From contig CAVWDZ010000001.1 in assembly GCA_963753905.1 (NCBI GenBank), forward strand, positions 1,054,001 to 1,118,000: a DNA stretch of 64,000 nt, read 5' to 3'. This document shows, piece by piece, positions 39,603 through 48,997 of this stretch; position 1 is the stretch's first letter; the number at the start of each line of letters is the position of its first letter. The notes below the pieces were generated by a model, which was not told where the DNA came from, made no database searches, and saw only the letters and a program-made list of their open reading frames with translations. The position numbers and the translations under genes were made by a program. The stretch comes from Bog-756 sp963753905. Lineage in GTDB: Bacteria > Actinomycetota > Acidimicrobiia > Acidimicrobiales > RAAP-2.

Positions 39603-40516
39603 GCGCCGGCAGGAGCGCAGTCACCGACGGCTCGAGCGTCGCCCGGATGATGCAGATCTTCGACGTCCCAGAAGATGCCGACCCGGACAGCGAGGAGGTC
39701 GCATGGCGCGGGAGGCACCGCTTCGTCGGGACCAGCGATGGTGGTGTCCGCAGAGTGGTGGACGGGAGCCAGCTGCTGGCACAGGCCATCGTGGCCGCCT
39801 CCAAGGTCATGCCCGGCCATACGGTGCACTCGGCCCACGCCGTCTTCACCCGGGCCGTCGACGACGTCCGGCCCCTCTGGTTCGAGGTGGAGGTGACCCA
39901 CCGGGGTCGCACCTTCGGCGGTGCGGTGGTCAGCGTCGGCCAGGGCGACCGCCGGTGCGCCGTGGTGAGCGTGCTGCTCGGTGACACCGCACCCGACGTG
40001 ATCCGCCACGCGGCCGGCATGCCGGAGGTCGGGGGTCCGGCCGATGCGCTGGCGGTCACCATGCCGATGGCAGGCCGCGAGCTGCGACTCGTCGGCGTGG
40101 CCGACCCCAACGACCCCGAGGAGGTCGGCCCGCCGGTCCTCGACGCATGGGTGCGCTACGACACGGTCCCCGACCGGCCCGAGCTCGCCCGCGCACTGCT
40201 CGCCCACTTCACCGGCCACCTCTCGATCTCGGCCACCATGCGTGGCCACCGGGGCATCGGAACCGTCCAGGCCCACCGGACGGTGTCGACAGCGGTCATG
40301 AGCATCACGATCGCCTTCCACGAGCCGGTGGTCTGGGAGGGCTGGCTGCTCTACCACCACGAGAGCACCCAGGTCGGCGCGGGCATGTCGTACGTGCGCG
40401 GTCAGGTCTTCACGGAGGAGGGCGCGCTCATCGCCTCGTTCGCCCAGGAGGGGATGATCCGACCCTTCGAGGAGGGTGCTCGGGCCCCGGTCCTTCCGGC
40501 CGAGGCCGTCCTGTGA
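39599..40516 (+). CDS. Acyl-CoA thioesterase II (TesB-like, double hotdog)
   Basis: A 305-residue double-hotdog thioesterase. The first hotdog carries GGVRRVVDGSQLLAQAIVAASKVMPGHTVHSAHAVF, and the second carries HFTGHLSISATMRGHRG and STAVMSITIAFHEPV followed by WLLYHHESTQVGAGMSYVRGQVFTEEGALIASFAQEGMIR, all typical of TesB. The Asp-Gln-Thr charge relay positions are likely in the last motif. GTG 39599 overlaps the DUF427 stop. It would release free acid from acyl-CoA. Confidence 0.9.
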   Translation: MSAGRSAVTDGSSVARMMQIFDVPEDADPDSEEVAWRGRHRFVGTSDGGVRRVVDGSQLLAQAIVAASKVMPGHTVHSAHAVFTRAVDDVRPLWFEVEVTHRGRTFGGAVVSVGQGDRRCAVVSVLLGDTAPDVIRHAAGMPEVGGPADALAVTMPMAGRELRLVGVADPNDPEEVGPPVLDAWVRYDTVPDRPELARALLAHFTGHLSISATMRGHRGIGTVQAHRTVSTAVMSITIAFHEPVVWEGWLLYHHESTQVGAGMSYVRGQVFTEEGALIASFAQEGMIRPFEEGARAPVLPAEAVL

Positions 40517-40583
40517 CCGACCTGGCCCGGATCCGGGCCGCGGACACCCGCGACCGCTGCCCGGGCCGACCGGCAGGTGCCGG

Positions 40584-41423
40584 GTGAAGTTCGCGATCTC
40601 CCTCGGCGTGCTCAATCCGACCGCGTGGGTGGCGGTGGCCGAGGAGGCGGACCGGCTCGGCTACGACTCGGTCTGGATCCCCGAGCACCTGGTGCTCCCG
40701 GTCGAGATGGGGGGAAGTCCGCACGACGGCTCGGATCACCCGCCCATCCCTTCCGAGATCCCGGTCTTCGACGCGCTCGTCTACCTGTCACATCTCGCCG
40801 CGCGTACCGAGCGCGTCCGGTTCGGCACCCAGGTCTACAACATCGGCTTGCGCCACCCGTTCAGCACGGCACGGGCCGTGGCCACGCTCGACGTGCTGTC
40901 CGGTGGGCGGTTCGATTTCGGCATCGGCGCCAGTTGGTTGCGGGCCGAGTGGGACGCGGTGGGTCTCGACTTCGACACCCGCGGCGCGCGGGTCGACGAG
41001 TGCATCGCCGTCTGTCGCCGCCTCTGGTCGGAGCCGGTCGTCGAGCACCACGGCACCTTCTTCGACTTCGCTCCGGTGCGGTTCGAGCCGAAGCCGGTGC
41101 AGCAGCCCGGGCCGCGTCTCCACATCGGTGGTGACGGCCCCGCCGCGCTCCGCCGGGCGGCCACGGTCGGCGACGGCTGGGTGCCCATGAACCACACGCT
41201 CGAGCAGATTCCCGCCGCGGTGGTCCGGCTCGCCGAACTGAGGGACCGGGCCGGACGCCCGGGTCGGACCGAGGTGACCCTCGGCGGCCAGGTCAGTTCG
41301 CGGGGCGACGTGGAACGCTACGCGGAGGCCGGAGTCGATCGGATCTTCGTCAAGCCGTGGAACCGCACCTCCGACGCGCTCGACGGGATCCGCCGCTTTG
41401 CCGAGGAGGTCCTGCCCGGCTGA
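40584..41423 (+). CDS. LLM-class F420-dependent oxidoreductase
   Basis: A 279-residue luciferase-like protein, shorter than the one at 36065. Marks are AVAEEADRLGYDSVWIPEHLVLP, RFGTQVYNIGLRHPFSTARAVATLDVLSGGRFDFGIGASWLRAEW and the RFEPKPVQQPGPRLHIGG segment. These match the TIGR03619-type F420 families common in mycobacteria and Acidimicrobiia. The start is GTG 40584. The substrate is unknown. Confidence 0.9.
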   Translation: MKFAISLGVLNPTAWVAVAEEADRLGYDSVWIPEHLVLPVEMGGSPHDGSDHPPIPSEIPVFDALVYLSHLAARTERVRFGTQVYNIGLRHPFSTARAVATLDVLSGGRFDFGIGASWLRAEWDAVGLDFDTRGARVDECIAVCRRLWSEPVVEHHGTFFDFAPVRFEPKPVQQPGPRLHIGGDGPAALRRAATVGDGWVPMNHTLEQIPAAVVRLAELRDRAGRPGRTEVTLGGQVSSRGDVERYAEAGVDRIFVKPWNRTSDALDGIRRFAEEVLPG

Positions 41424-41682
41424 CCGGTCCTGCCCGGCCGGCACGTCCCGCCTTGCCGAGCAGGCTGCCCCGCGGACCCGCCCGACCCCGACGTGGGCGG
41501 CGAGCCCAGCTCACGCGTCCGAGCGAGGCACCCTCCCTCTAGGATGGGGCCGCGGGGAGCACGACGGCGGGGTTTCACCACAGGGAGGCGCAGAGTCCAG
41601 TGCCAGGTGATGACGTGTCCAGACGAGCCGGGACCGGACCCTCGGGTGCGGCTGCCGCCTGCGCGGGTCCGGGGTAGGGATC

Positions 41683-42642
41683 GTGGTCTACGCCCTGGCG
41701 CTGGCCGCGGCGCTCTCGAACGCGGTCACCAGCATCCTCCAGCGGATGGGCGTCGAGGATGCACCCGAGGAGACGACGCTCAGACTGAGCCTGCTGACCC
41801 ACGCCATCAAGCGCGGGGTGTGGCTCCTGGGATTCGCCGTCATGGTCGGCTCGTTCATCTTCCAATCGGTCGCCCTCCATCTCGGGAACCTCAGTCAGGT
41901 CCAACCCATCCTGACCACGGAGCTCCCGATCCTGGTGCTCCTCCTGGCCACCTGGTTCCGATACAGGATCGGGGCATTCGTCTGGCTCGGGTGCCTGGCC
42001 GCGGCCGGTGGGTTGGCCGGATTCCTGATCTTCGCCCAGCCGCAGGGCGGCAACCTGAGTCCGCATGCCCTCGGATGGATCATCGGCGGATCGGTCTGCG
42101 GGTTCCTGATCGTGGTCTTCGTGCTGCTCGCGCTCCGTGGGCCCCGCTGGTGGCGAGCAGCCATGTTCGGCGCGGCCGGGGCGATCGGATTCGCCTTCAC
42201 CGCCGCGCTGATCAAGTCGGTCGGCGACTACGTGGCCGCCGACTGGACGCAGCTCTGGGAGCACTGGCAGACCTACGCGCTCGCGGTGTGCGGGGTGGGG
42301 TCGGTCTTCCTGGCCCAGAACGCCTTCCACGCCGGCCCGATCGCCGCCTCGCAGACCGCGTTGGTCCTCGTCGACCCGCTCGCGAGCCTGTCACTCGGCA
42401 TCGGGCTGTTCGGCGACAACCTGCGCACCTACGGCGCCTACGGCCCACTCGAAGCCTTCTCGCTCGTCATCATGTTCGCCGGCGCCATCTACCTGGCCCA
42501 GTCATCCTTGATCTCGGGGGTCAAGGGCGAGGACGAGCGGTACAACGAACTATTGTCCCTGCGATCGCGCTCCCACCGATTGGCCGAGGCCGTCCAGGAC
42601 CAGCTCCCTTCCGATGCCGTCGGCCTCCCCGGCGTCGAGTGA
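41683..42642 (+). CDS. DMT-family (EamA/NIPA-like) transporter
   Basis: A 319-residue membrane protein with nine or ten hydrophobic segments, the first starting at residue 2. The SNAVTSILQRMG motif near the start and a second-half FLAQNAFHAGPIAASQTALVLVDPLASLSLG motif are typical of the actinobacterial DMT branch related to NIPA magnesium transporters. The C-terminus is a cytoplasmic charged tail from about residue 275. GTG 41683 is used because the frame has no ATG before the first membrane segment. The ligand is unknown. Confidence 0.82.
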   Translation: MVYALALAAALSNAVTSILQRMGVEDAPEETTLRLSLLTHAIKRGVWLLGFAVMVGSFIFQSVALHLGNLSQVQPILTTELPILVLLLATWFRYRIGAFVWLGCLAAAGGLAGFLIFAQPQGGNLSPHALGWIIGGSVCGFLIVVFVLLALRGPRWWRAAMFGAAGAIGFAFTAALIKSVGDYVAADWTQLWEHWQTYALAVCGVGSVFLAQNAFHAGPIAASQTALVLVDPLASLSLGIGLFGDNLRTYGAYGPLEAFSLVIMFAGAIYLAQSSLISGVKGEDERYNELLSLRSRSHRLAEAVQDQLPSDAVGLPGVE

Positions 42643-42679
42643 CGCTCGGCTGCCCGATCCCCGATCCCTCCGGTCCATC

Positions 42680-44140
42680 ATGAACGTCGGGCACGCGATC
42701 GCACCCGCGCTCGAGCGGGTGCCGGACCGGCTCGCCCTGGTGGCGGATGGGGAGCAGGTCACCTATCGACAGCTCGAGGAGATGACCCGGCGGGTTTGCG
42801 CGGCATTGTCCGCAGCGGGGGTCGCGCCAGGAGATCAGGTCGCGCTGGTCAACCTCGGAAGTGCGCTGTCGGTCGCGACGATCCTGGCGGCGGCCCGCCT
42901 GGGCGCGGCCTCGGCGCAGATGAACGCGTACCTCACCACCGGTGAGCTCGCACAGCTGGTCGAGCTCACCGGTGCCCGCGTCGGCGTTGCCGGCGCCCCC
43001 TTCGCCGACCGGCTCCGCTCGGCGATGGCCGGGCCGGTCCTGACCGAAGCAGACGTGAGAGCCGCTCCCGCCGACGCGGCGCCGCAGACGATCGGGGCGG
43101 ATGACGACGTCGCGCTCGTGCTGTTCACGAGCGGTACCACCGGGCTACCCAAGCCCGTCTCGATCAGCCACCGTTCGATCGCCGACCGGCTGGCTTTCTA
43201 CGGGAAGCCGATCGATCCCGAACAACCCCAGGTGGTCGACATGATGTCGGCTCCCATCTTCCACGTCGGCGGCACGCTCGGGCTCTTCGTCTCCCTCTAC
43301 CAAGGCAAACAGCTCGTCCTGCTTCCGAAGTTCGACGCCGGGGAGTGGCTCTCACTGGTCGAACGGCACAAGGTCACCCAGACGTTCGTCGTCCCCACCA
43401 TGCTCCGACGGATCCTCGACCATCCGCGGTTCGCGAGCACCGATCTCTCTTCGCTCCGGTCGCTCAACTACGGGGCCGCCGCCGCCCCGGTGGACCTCGT
43501 CCGCCGGGCGGTCGCCGCGCTGCCCGACGTGGACTTCTCCAACACCTTCGGGCAGACCGAGACGTTGGGGGCCTTCGCCACGCTGACCCCGGAGGACCAC
43601 CGACGCGGTGACCGGTTCGACTCGGTGGGAAGGCCGCTCGCGGGCGTCGAGGTCAGGATCGTCGAGCCGGGGACCGACCGGCCGGTGGCCCCCGGGGATC
43701 CGGGTGAGTTCCTGGTGCGGGCTGCACAGAACACGACAAGCGAGTGGCTGCACACCGGGGACACCGGCTGGCAGGACGACGAGGGCTACCTCTTCCTCAT
43801 CGGCCGCCTCTCGGACACGATCAACCGGGGGGGCGAGAAGTTCGGCCCCATAGAGGTCGAGGAGGTGTTGCGGGACCACCCCTGTGTGGCCGACGTGGGC
43901 GTGGTGGGCGTGCCCGACGCCGAGCTCGGGGAGCGGGTCGGTGCGGTCGTGGTTGCGACAGGACCGGTCACCCCCCTCGATCTGGTCGGTCACTGCGCGT
44001 CCCGGCTCGCGGGCTACAAGGTCCCGGAGTACCTCGACTTCGCCGACGAGCTGCCGGTCACCGTGCTCGGCAAGCTGGACCGGCGGGCACTGCGGGAGCT
44101 GCTGGCCGAGACGCCGGTGGTGTCGCGACCGGTCCGCTGA
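42680..44140 (+). CDS. AMP-dependent acyl-CoA synthetase/ligase
   Basis: An ANL-family ligase of about 486 residues. The P-loop is LFTSGTTGLPKPVSISH (Pro replaces the usual Gly after the Lys), the adenine motif is NTFGQTET, the hinge is HTGDTGWQDDEGYLFLIGRLSDTINRGGEKFGPIEVEE, and the catalytic Lys is in VTVLGKLDRRAL. ATG 42680 is preferred; ATG 42614 would overlap the upstream gene by 29 nt and add an unconserved tail. It is the first of a run of lipid catabolism genes. Confidence 0.9.
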   Translation: MNVGHAIAPALERVPDRLALVADGEQVTYRQLEEMTRRVCAALSAAGVAPGDQVALVNLGSALSVATILAAARLGAASAQMNAYLTTGELAQLVELTGARVGVAGAPFADRLRSAMAGPVLTEADVRAAPADAAPQTIGADDDVALVLFTSGTTGLPKPVSISHRSIADRLAFYGKPIDPEQPQVVDMMSAPIFHVGGTLGLFVSLYQGKQLVLLPKFDAGEWLSLVERHKVTQTFVVPTMLRRILDHPRFASTDLSSLRSLNYGAAAAPVDLVRRAVAALPDVDFSNTFGQTETLGAFATLTPEDHRRGDRFDSVGRPLAGVEVRIVEPGTDRPVAPGDPGEFLVRAAQNTTSEWLHTGDTGWQDDEGYLFLIGRLSDTINRGGEKFGPIEVEEVLRDHPCVADVGVVGVPDAELGERVGAVVVATGPVTPLDLVGHCASRLAGYKVPEYLDFADELPVTVLGKLDRRALRELLAETPVVSRPVR

Positions 44141-44294
44141 GCGACGGGTCGCGGCTGGCCGGATGGACCGCCGGCGGGCGATAGGGTCGCAGCGCTGAGC
44201 CATCCCTGCGCGCCGGCGCGCTACGGTGCGCTACGGGCAGGCCTCCGATGGCGGGAGCCGCCCGGAAGAACCTGACGACAGGGAGGCAGCGACA

Positions 44295-44792
44295 GTGGCA
44301 GACGACGACCTGAAGGCCATCATCGGGACGCCGACCGACACCACGGTGGTGACGGTCGAACGCGGCCAGCTGGGCTTGTTCGCCGCCGCGGTCAAGGACG
44401 AGAGCCGGGTCTACCGCGACCCGCGGGCGGCTGCCGGGGTCGGCCTGCCGGGTATCCCCGCACCTCCCACCTACCCCTTCGTGATGGCCAACTTCGGGGC
44501 GTACCCCGAGCTGCAGCCGGACGATGCCCCACGTGGCAACCCGATGGCCGCGGTGCTCGGCCCCCTGATGGCCGGAGGGGGCATCATCCTCCACGGCGAG
44601 CAGGAGTTCAGCTATCACCGCCCCGTGCTGGCGGGCGACGTCCTGGTCGGCCGCGGGACGGTGATCGACGCGTACCGGAAGGAATCGAAGGGAAGGACCA
44701 TGACCTTCGTGGTGGTCGAGACGGCCTGGACTGACAACACCAGTGGTGAGCCGGTGTGCACCTCGCGGATGAACATCATCCACCGCAGCTGA
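44295..44792 (+). CDS. MaoC-type hydratase, N-terminal hotdog subunit (FAS1 dehydratase-like)
   Basis: A 165-residue single-hotdog protein of the FAS1_DH/MaoC N-terminal type. It begins with DLKAIIGTPTDTTVVTVERGQLGLFAAAVKDESRVYRD and has the GGIILHGEQEFSYHRPVLAGDVL strand. It lacks the catalytic Asp-His hydratase motif, as the inactive half of MaoC heterodimers does (compare HadA with HadB). GTG 44295 is set by the GGGAGGCAGC ribosome-binding site. The catalytic half may be the MaoC protein at 48541. The stop overlaps the next gene (TGATG). Confidence 0.82.
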   Translation: MADDDLKAIIGTPTDTTVVTVERGQLGLFAAAVKDESRVYRDPRAAAGVGLPGIPAPPTYPFVMANFGAYPELQPDDAPRGNPMAAVLGPLMAGGGIILHGEQEFSYHRPVLAGDVLVGRGTVIDAYRKESKGRTMTFVVVETAWTDNTSGEPVCTSRMNIIHRS

Positions 44793-45619
44793 TGGCCGAC
44801 GTTCCCGCCGATCAGGCGATCCTCCGGCGGTTCGAGGACGGGGTGGCCTGGATCACGCTCAACCGTCCCGACGCGGGCAACGCGCTCACTCCGGCCATGC
44901 GCGACCAGCTCGGGCTCTGGCTCGAGGAGGCCTCGGTCGATCTCGCGGTGCGGGCTGTCGTCCTCACCGGCGCAGGAGACAAAGGTTTCTGCACCGGAGC
45001 GGACCTGCGCGCCGGGGTCCCTGACGCGCCCCGTCCGGAGGGTGCGCCCGACCGTACCGTCGGCGACTCGGCCCGGATGATCCGGACCGGGTGGCAGCGC
45101 CTCATCTGCGCGGTCCTCGACTGCGAGAAGCCGGTGATCGCCGCGGTCAACGCCACCGCCGCCGGCGGGGGCATGCACCTTGCGCTCGCCTGCGACCTGG
45201 TCCTCGCCGCCGAGGAGGCAGCGTTCATCGCGGTCTTCGTCCGGCGGGGCATCGCCCCCGACGCCGGAGGGGCGTACCTGCTGCCGCGCCTGGTCGGGCC
45301 GCAGAAGGCGAAGGAGCTCTTCTTCTTCGGCGACGATCTCCCTGCCAGGGAGGCCGAGCGGATGGGGCTCGTCAACAAGGTGGTCCCGCGAGCCGACCTG
45401 GTGGGCGAGGCCGGTGCATGGGCGGCGCGCCTGGCGACGGGCCCGACCAAGGCCATCGGGGCTGCCAAGTACCTCACCAACCGCTCCCTCGAGTCGGATC
45501 GGGCCGGCGCCCTCTGGGACGAGTCCGTCCTGCAGGAGCTGGTGACGACGACCGACGACTGCCGGGAGGGCCTGGCCGCATTCGCCGAGCGGCGCAAGCC
45601 CGTCTTCCGCGGCTGGTAG
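44792..45619 (+). CDS. Enoyl-CoA hydratase/isomerase
   Basis: A 275-residue crotonase-superfamily enzyme. It shows ITLNRPDAGNALTPAM at the N-terminus, the oxyanion hole residues in GFCTGADLRAG and NATAAGGGMHLALACD, and a catalytic-region IAPDAGGAYLLPRLVG with the second Glu of the classical pair replaced by Asp (SDAGG-like). Isomerase or hydratase activity cannot be separated. ATG 44792 overlaps the stop of the MaoC-type gene, so the two are coupled. Confidence 0.92.
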   Translation: MADVPADQAILRRFEDGVAWITLNRPDAGNALTPAMRDQLGLWLEEASVDLAVRAVVLTGAGDKGFCTGADLRAGVPDAPRPEGAPDRTVGDSARMIRTGWQRLICAVLDCEKPVIAAVNATAAGGGMHLALACDLVLAAEEAAFIAVFVRRGIAPDAGGAYLLPRLVGPQKAKELFFFGDDLPAREAERMGLVNKVVPRADLVGEAGAWAARLATGPTKAIGAAKYLTNRSLESDRAGALWDESVLQELVTTTDDCREGLAAFAERRKPVFRGW

Positions 45620-45730
45620 CCGGCGCTCGACCCGCATCGAGCCGTTGGCGCTGGTAGCGGCCCATGACGGCGCCGTCGCAGCGCTCACAGGTTCCGATTG
45701 CGGGTCCGGCGAGATGCTAGAAACTCACCC

Positions 45731-46186
45731 GTGACCTCGACCTGGCTGACCACCGCCGAATGGCTTGCCGTGCTCCGGATCGGGCTCGGATTGTGGTGGA
45801 TCAAGAGCTTCCTCCACAAGGACCTCGGGGCATGGCTCACCCGCGGGGCGGGCATCGAGTGGGGCGGTTCGGTCGCCGAGAAGCACAAGTGGGCCTTCGT
45901 GAAGACCGGCTTCGACAAGGTCGTCCGGCCCCGGCCGATCGTGATGGCCTACGTCGTGGTCTTCTCGGAGCTGGCCATCGGCCTGGGGCTCGCGCTCGGC
46001 TTCCTGACCCCGATCGCCGCCTTCGCCAGCATCCTGCTCAATCTCCTCTACTTCGTGCTCATGATCAACGACTGGGCCGAGCAGGGCCAGAACCTCATGA
46101 TGGTGCTGGCGGCGGTCGTCGTCCTCGGCACCCACGCCTGGGACATCTGGTCGATCGACCACGTCCTGCACCTCTTCGGGGCCTGA
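45731..46186 (+). CDS. DoxX-like membrane protein
   Basis: A 151-residue membrane protein of the DoxX family with four hydrophobic segments. It begins WLAVLRIGLGLWWIKSFLHKDL and has PIVMAYVVVFSELAIGLGLALGFLTPIAAFASILLNL. Some DoxX proteins take part in thiol-redox membrane complexes; most are uncharacterised. GTG 45731 is the start that gives the family's N-terminus. It sits between two acyl-CoA enzymes, 5 bp before the dehydrogenase start. Confidence 0.82.
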   Translation: MTSTWLTTAEWLAVLRIGLGLWWIKSFLHKDLGAWLTRGAGIEWGGSVAEKHKWAFVKTGFDKVVRPRPIVMAYVVVFSELAIGLGLALGFLTPIAAFASILLNLLYFVLMINDWAEQGQNLMMVLAAVVVLGTHAWDIWSIDHVLHLFGA

Positions 46187-46191
46187 GACAC

Positions 46192-48462
46192 GTGGCCATC
46201 GGCCTGCGGGACGAGCACGAGGAGCTCCGGGCCTCGCTCCGGCGTTGGATCGAGGCGCGCGGGGTCGCCCCCGCCGCCCGTGACGCCCTCGACGCCCAGG
46301 CCGACACGCTGCCTGCGTACTGGAACGATCTCGCCGCCCAGGGGACCCTGGCGATCCACATACCCGAGGAGTTCGGCGGCCAGGGCGCGGGTCTGGTCGA
46401 GCTGGCCGTCGTGGCCGAGGAGCTCGGGCACACCGTCGCGGTCGGCCCGTGGGACACCGGGTCGGTCGTCGCGGCGGTCATCGCAGCGGATGGCGGTGCC
46501 GCACTGGCCAAGGAGATCCTGCCCGCACTCGCCGACGGCTCGTCGACCGCCTCGCTGGCAGTCCCGACGGCAGCGCACGACGGCTCGGCCGTTCCGACGG
46601 CCGGCCTGACCGGCCGGGTCACGGGAGACGGCGGGCTGCTCGTCGGCGGCGAGCTCCGACCGGTACTGCACGGGTCGCTGGTCTCGTTCGTGCTGGCACC
46701 CGTCGCGGTGTCGGACTCGATCCGCTGGGTCCTGCTCGAGCCGCATGACGGGGTGACGGTCTCGCCCCTCCCGAGCTTCGACCCGACCCGCCCGCTGGCC
46801 CGATGGACCCTGGAGGAGTCGGTGGTTCCCCCGGGTCGGGTGCTCGCCACCCGTACCGAATCCGTGCGCGACCTGGCCCTCCTGGTCTGGTCGGCCGAGG
46901 CGGTGGGCGGGGCCCGCTGGTGTCTCGAGGTGGCCGCCGAGCACGCCCGGACCCGCGAGCAGTTCGGTCGCCCGATCGGGCAGTTCCAGGGCGTCAAGCA
47001 CCGACTGGCCGACATGCTGGTCTCGGTCGAGCAGGGGATCGCCGCGACCTGGGACGCCGCCGTCGAGTCCGAACGCAGCCGCAGCGGTACCGATGGCGAC
47101 GAGAGGCAGGACCGCAGGGCCACATCCGGACGGTTGGCGGTGCAGCTGGCAGCCGCGCTCGCCCTCGACGGCTACGTGGCAGCGGCCAAGGGAGCGATCC
47201 AGGTCCTCGGGGGGATGGGATTCACCTGGGAGCACGACGCTCACATCCACCTGCGCCGTGCCACCAGCCTGCGCCAACTGGTCGGCGGAACGAGGCCGCT
47301 CCGGGCCGGAGCGGCCCATCTCGCGCTCGCCGGCTCGCGCCGACAGCTGTCGATCGACCTCCCGCCCGAGGCCGAGGCGCTACGAGCCGAGCTCGAGCCC
47401 GTCGTGGCCGAGCTGGCGGCCATGGAGGACCCGGCAGCGCAGCGGCGGGCCCTGGCCGACCGTGGGTTGCTGGCCCCACACTGGCCCACTCCGTGGGGCC
47501 GGGACGCCGGGGCGGTCGAGCAGCTGGTGATCGACCAGGTCTGCGCCGACGCGGGGCTCCGGCGCCCCACCCTCTCGGTGGCCGCCTGGGCCCTCCCGAC
47601 GATCATGGCCCACGGCACCCCCGAACAGACCGAACGGTGGGTCGGACCCACCCTCCGGGGCGAGGTGATCTGGTGCCAGCTCTTCAGCGAGCCGGGAGCC
47701 GGATCCGACCTGGCCGCGTTGAGCACCCGTGCCACCCGGGTGCCCGGTGGGTGGTCGCTCACCGGCCAGAAGGTCTGGACCTCGGTGGCGGCCCGTGCCC
47801 ACATGGGGATCTGCCTGGCCCGCACCAATCCCGACGTACCCAAGCATCGCGGGATCACCTACTTCCTGGTCGACATGCGGTCCGCCGGCATCGAGGTCCG
47901 GCCACTGCGGGAGATCACCGGGAACGCGTTGTTCAACGAGGTCTTCTTCGACGGGTGTTTCGTGCCCGACGACTGCGTGGTCGGCGAGATCGACGGCGGG
48001 TGGAGGCTGGCCCGGACCACCCTGGCCAACGAGCGCGTCTCGCTCTCGACCGACTCGGCGTTCGGCGGCGCGCTCGAGGGTGTGCTCTCGCGGGTGGCGG
48101 CCCGCCCCGAGCTCCAGGACCCGGTCACCCTCGACCGGCTCGGCGCGCTCCTGGCCGATGCGCAGTCCCTCGCGCAGCTGGGCATGCGGTCGACACTGCG
48201 TTCGGTTGGGGGGCTCCAGCCCGGATCCGAGTCGAGCGTCGGGAAGCTGCTCGGCGGCGAGTTCGAACAGCGGGTCCACGAGTTCGGCCTCGACCTGTTC
48301 GGGCCGGAAGGGGCCGTCGGTGACGGCGAGGCGGCTGCCTCGGCTCATGGGGTGCTGCAGAGCACGTGCCTGACCATCGCCGGAGGGACGAGTGAGGTCC
48401 AGCGCAACGTGATCGGCGAACGCCTGCTCGGGTTGCCACGGGACCCGGAGCCCGGCCGGTGA
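46192..48462 (+). CDS. Double-length acyl-CoA dehydrogenase (two fused ACAD units)
   Basis: A 756-residue protein made of two ACAD units in tandem. The first (about residues 1-390) has EHARTREQFGRPIGQFQGVKHRLADM and GGMGFTWEHDAHIHLRRA. The second (about 390-756) has WCQLFSEPGAGSDLAAL, GWSLTGQKVWTS, the NALFNEVFFDGCFVPDDCVVGE loop and the FAD-binding GGTSEVQRNVIGERLLGLPRD end. Steroid side-chain ACADs of actinobacteria are usually alpha2beta2 complexes from two adjacent genes (FadE26/27-type); here both halves form one chain. The first half lacks the FSEPGAGSD motif and is probably the non-catalytic partner. GTG 46192 follows the DoxX stop. Confidence 0.9.
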   Translation: MAIGLRDEHEELRASLRRWIEARGVAPAARDALDAQADTLPAYWNDLAAQGTLAIHIPEEFGGQGAGLVELAVVAEELGHTVAVGPWDTGSVVAAVIAADGGAALAKEILPALADGSSTASLAVPTAAHDGSAVPTAGLTGRVTGDGGLLVGGELRPVLHGSLVSFVLAPVAVSDSIRWVLLEPHDGVTVSPLPSFDPTRPLARWTLEESVVPPGRVLATRTESVRDLALLVWSAEAVGGARWCLEVAAEHARTREQFGRPIGQFQGVKHRLADMLVSVEQGIAATWDAAVESERSRSGTDGDERQDRRATSGRLAVQLAAALALDGYVAAAKGAIQVLGGMGFTWEHDAHIHLRRATSLRQLVGGTRPLRAGAAHLALAGSRRQLSIDLPPEAEALRAELEPVVAELAAMEDPAAQRRALADRGLLAPHWPTPWGRDAGAVEQLVIDQVCADAGLRRPTLSVAAWALPTIMAHGTPEQTERWVGPTLRGEVIWCQLFSEPGAGSDLAALSTRATRVPGGWSLTGQKVWTSVAARAHMGICLARTNPDVPKHRGITYFLVDMRSAGIEVRPLREITGNALFNEVFFDGCFVPDDCVVGEIDGGWRLARTTLANERVSLSTDSAFGGALEGVLSRVAARPELQDPVTLDRLGALLADAQSLAQLGMRSTLRSVGGLQPGSESSVGKLLGGEFEQRVHEFGLDLFGPEGAVGDGEAAASAHGVLQSTCLTIAGGTSEVQRNVIGERLLGLPRDPEPGR

Positions 48463-48540
48463 GCGGTCGGTTGATCGGGAGTCCCGGATCGGTGCACAGT
48501 GTGTGGACCTGTGGGCAGATCGACGAGAGAGGACAGGACG

Positions 48541-48972
48541 ATGGGTGACGCGGTGCTGTACTTCGAGGATGTCAGCGAGGGTGACGAGGCCCCGGTGCTG
48601 ACCCACGTGTTGACCCGGACCGATCTCGTGGCGTACGCCGGGGCATCAGGGGACTTCAACCCGATGCACCACGACGAGGTGGCTGCCGTGGCGGCCGGTC
48701 AACCGAGCGTCTTCGGTCACGGCATGTTCTCGATGGGCCTGCTCGGCACCGCGATCACCGACTACGTGGGGATCGGCAACGTCCGCCGGTTCCAGGTGCG
48801 GTTCTCGCGCCAGACCTGGCCCGACGAGAAGCTCAGTTCGAGGATCGTGGTGACCGGCAAGCGGGCCGACGGCGCCGAGCACCTCATCGACCTCGACGTG
48901 CGCCTGCGCAACGCCGACGGCGAGGAGAAGGTGGTCGGAGAGGCCACCGCCCTGGTTCCCACACGCGGCTGA
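48541..48972 (+). CDS. MaoC-family hydratase (catalytic hotdog)
   Basis: A 143-residue hotdog protein with the hydratase 2 motif YAGASGDFNPMHHD (catalytic Asp and His) and VFGHGMFSMGLLGTAITDYVG. It adds water to trans-2-enoyl-CoA, giving an (R)-3-hydroxyacyl-CoA. ATG 48541 follows AGAGAGGACAGGACG. It could pair with the non-catalytic subunit at 44295, as HadA/HadB do. It ends before a convergent SDR. Confidence 0.9.
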   Translation: MGDAVLYFEDVSEGDEAPVLTHVLTRTDLVAYAGASGDFNPMHHDEVAAVAAGQPSVFGHGMFSMGLLGTAITDYVGIGNVRRFQVRFSRQTWPDEKLSSRIVVTGKRADGAEHLIDLDVRLRNADGEEKVVGEATALVPTRG

Positions 48973-48997
48973 ACGGGCGTTCGGGTCGCTCGACGCC

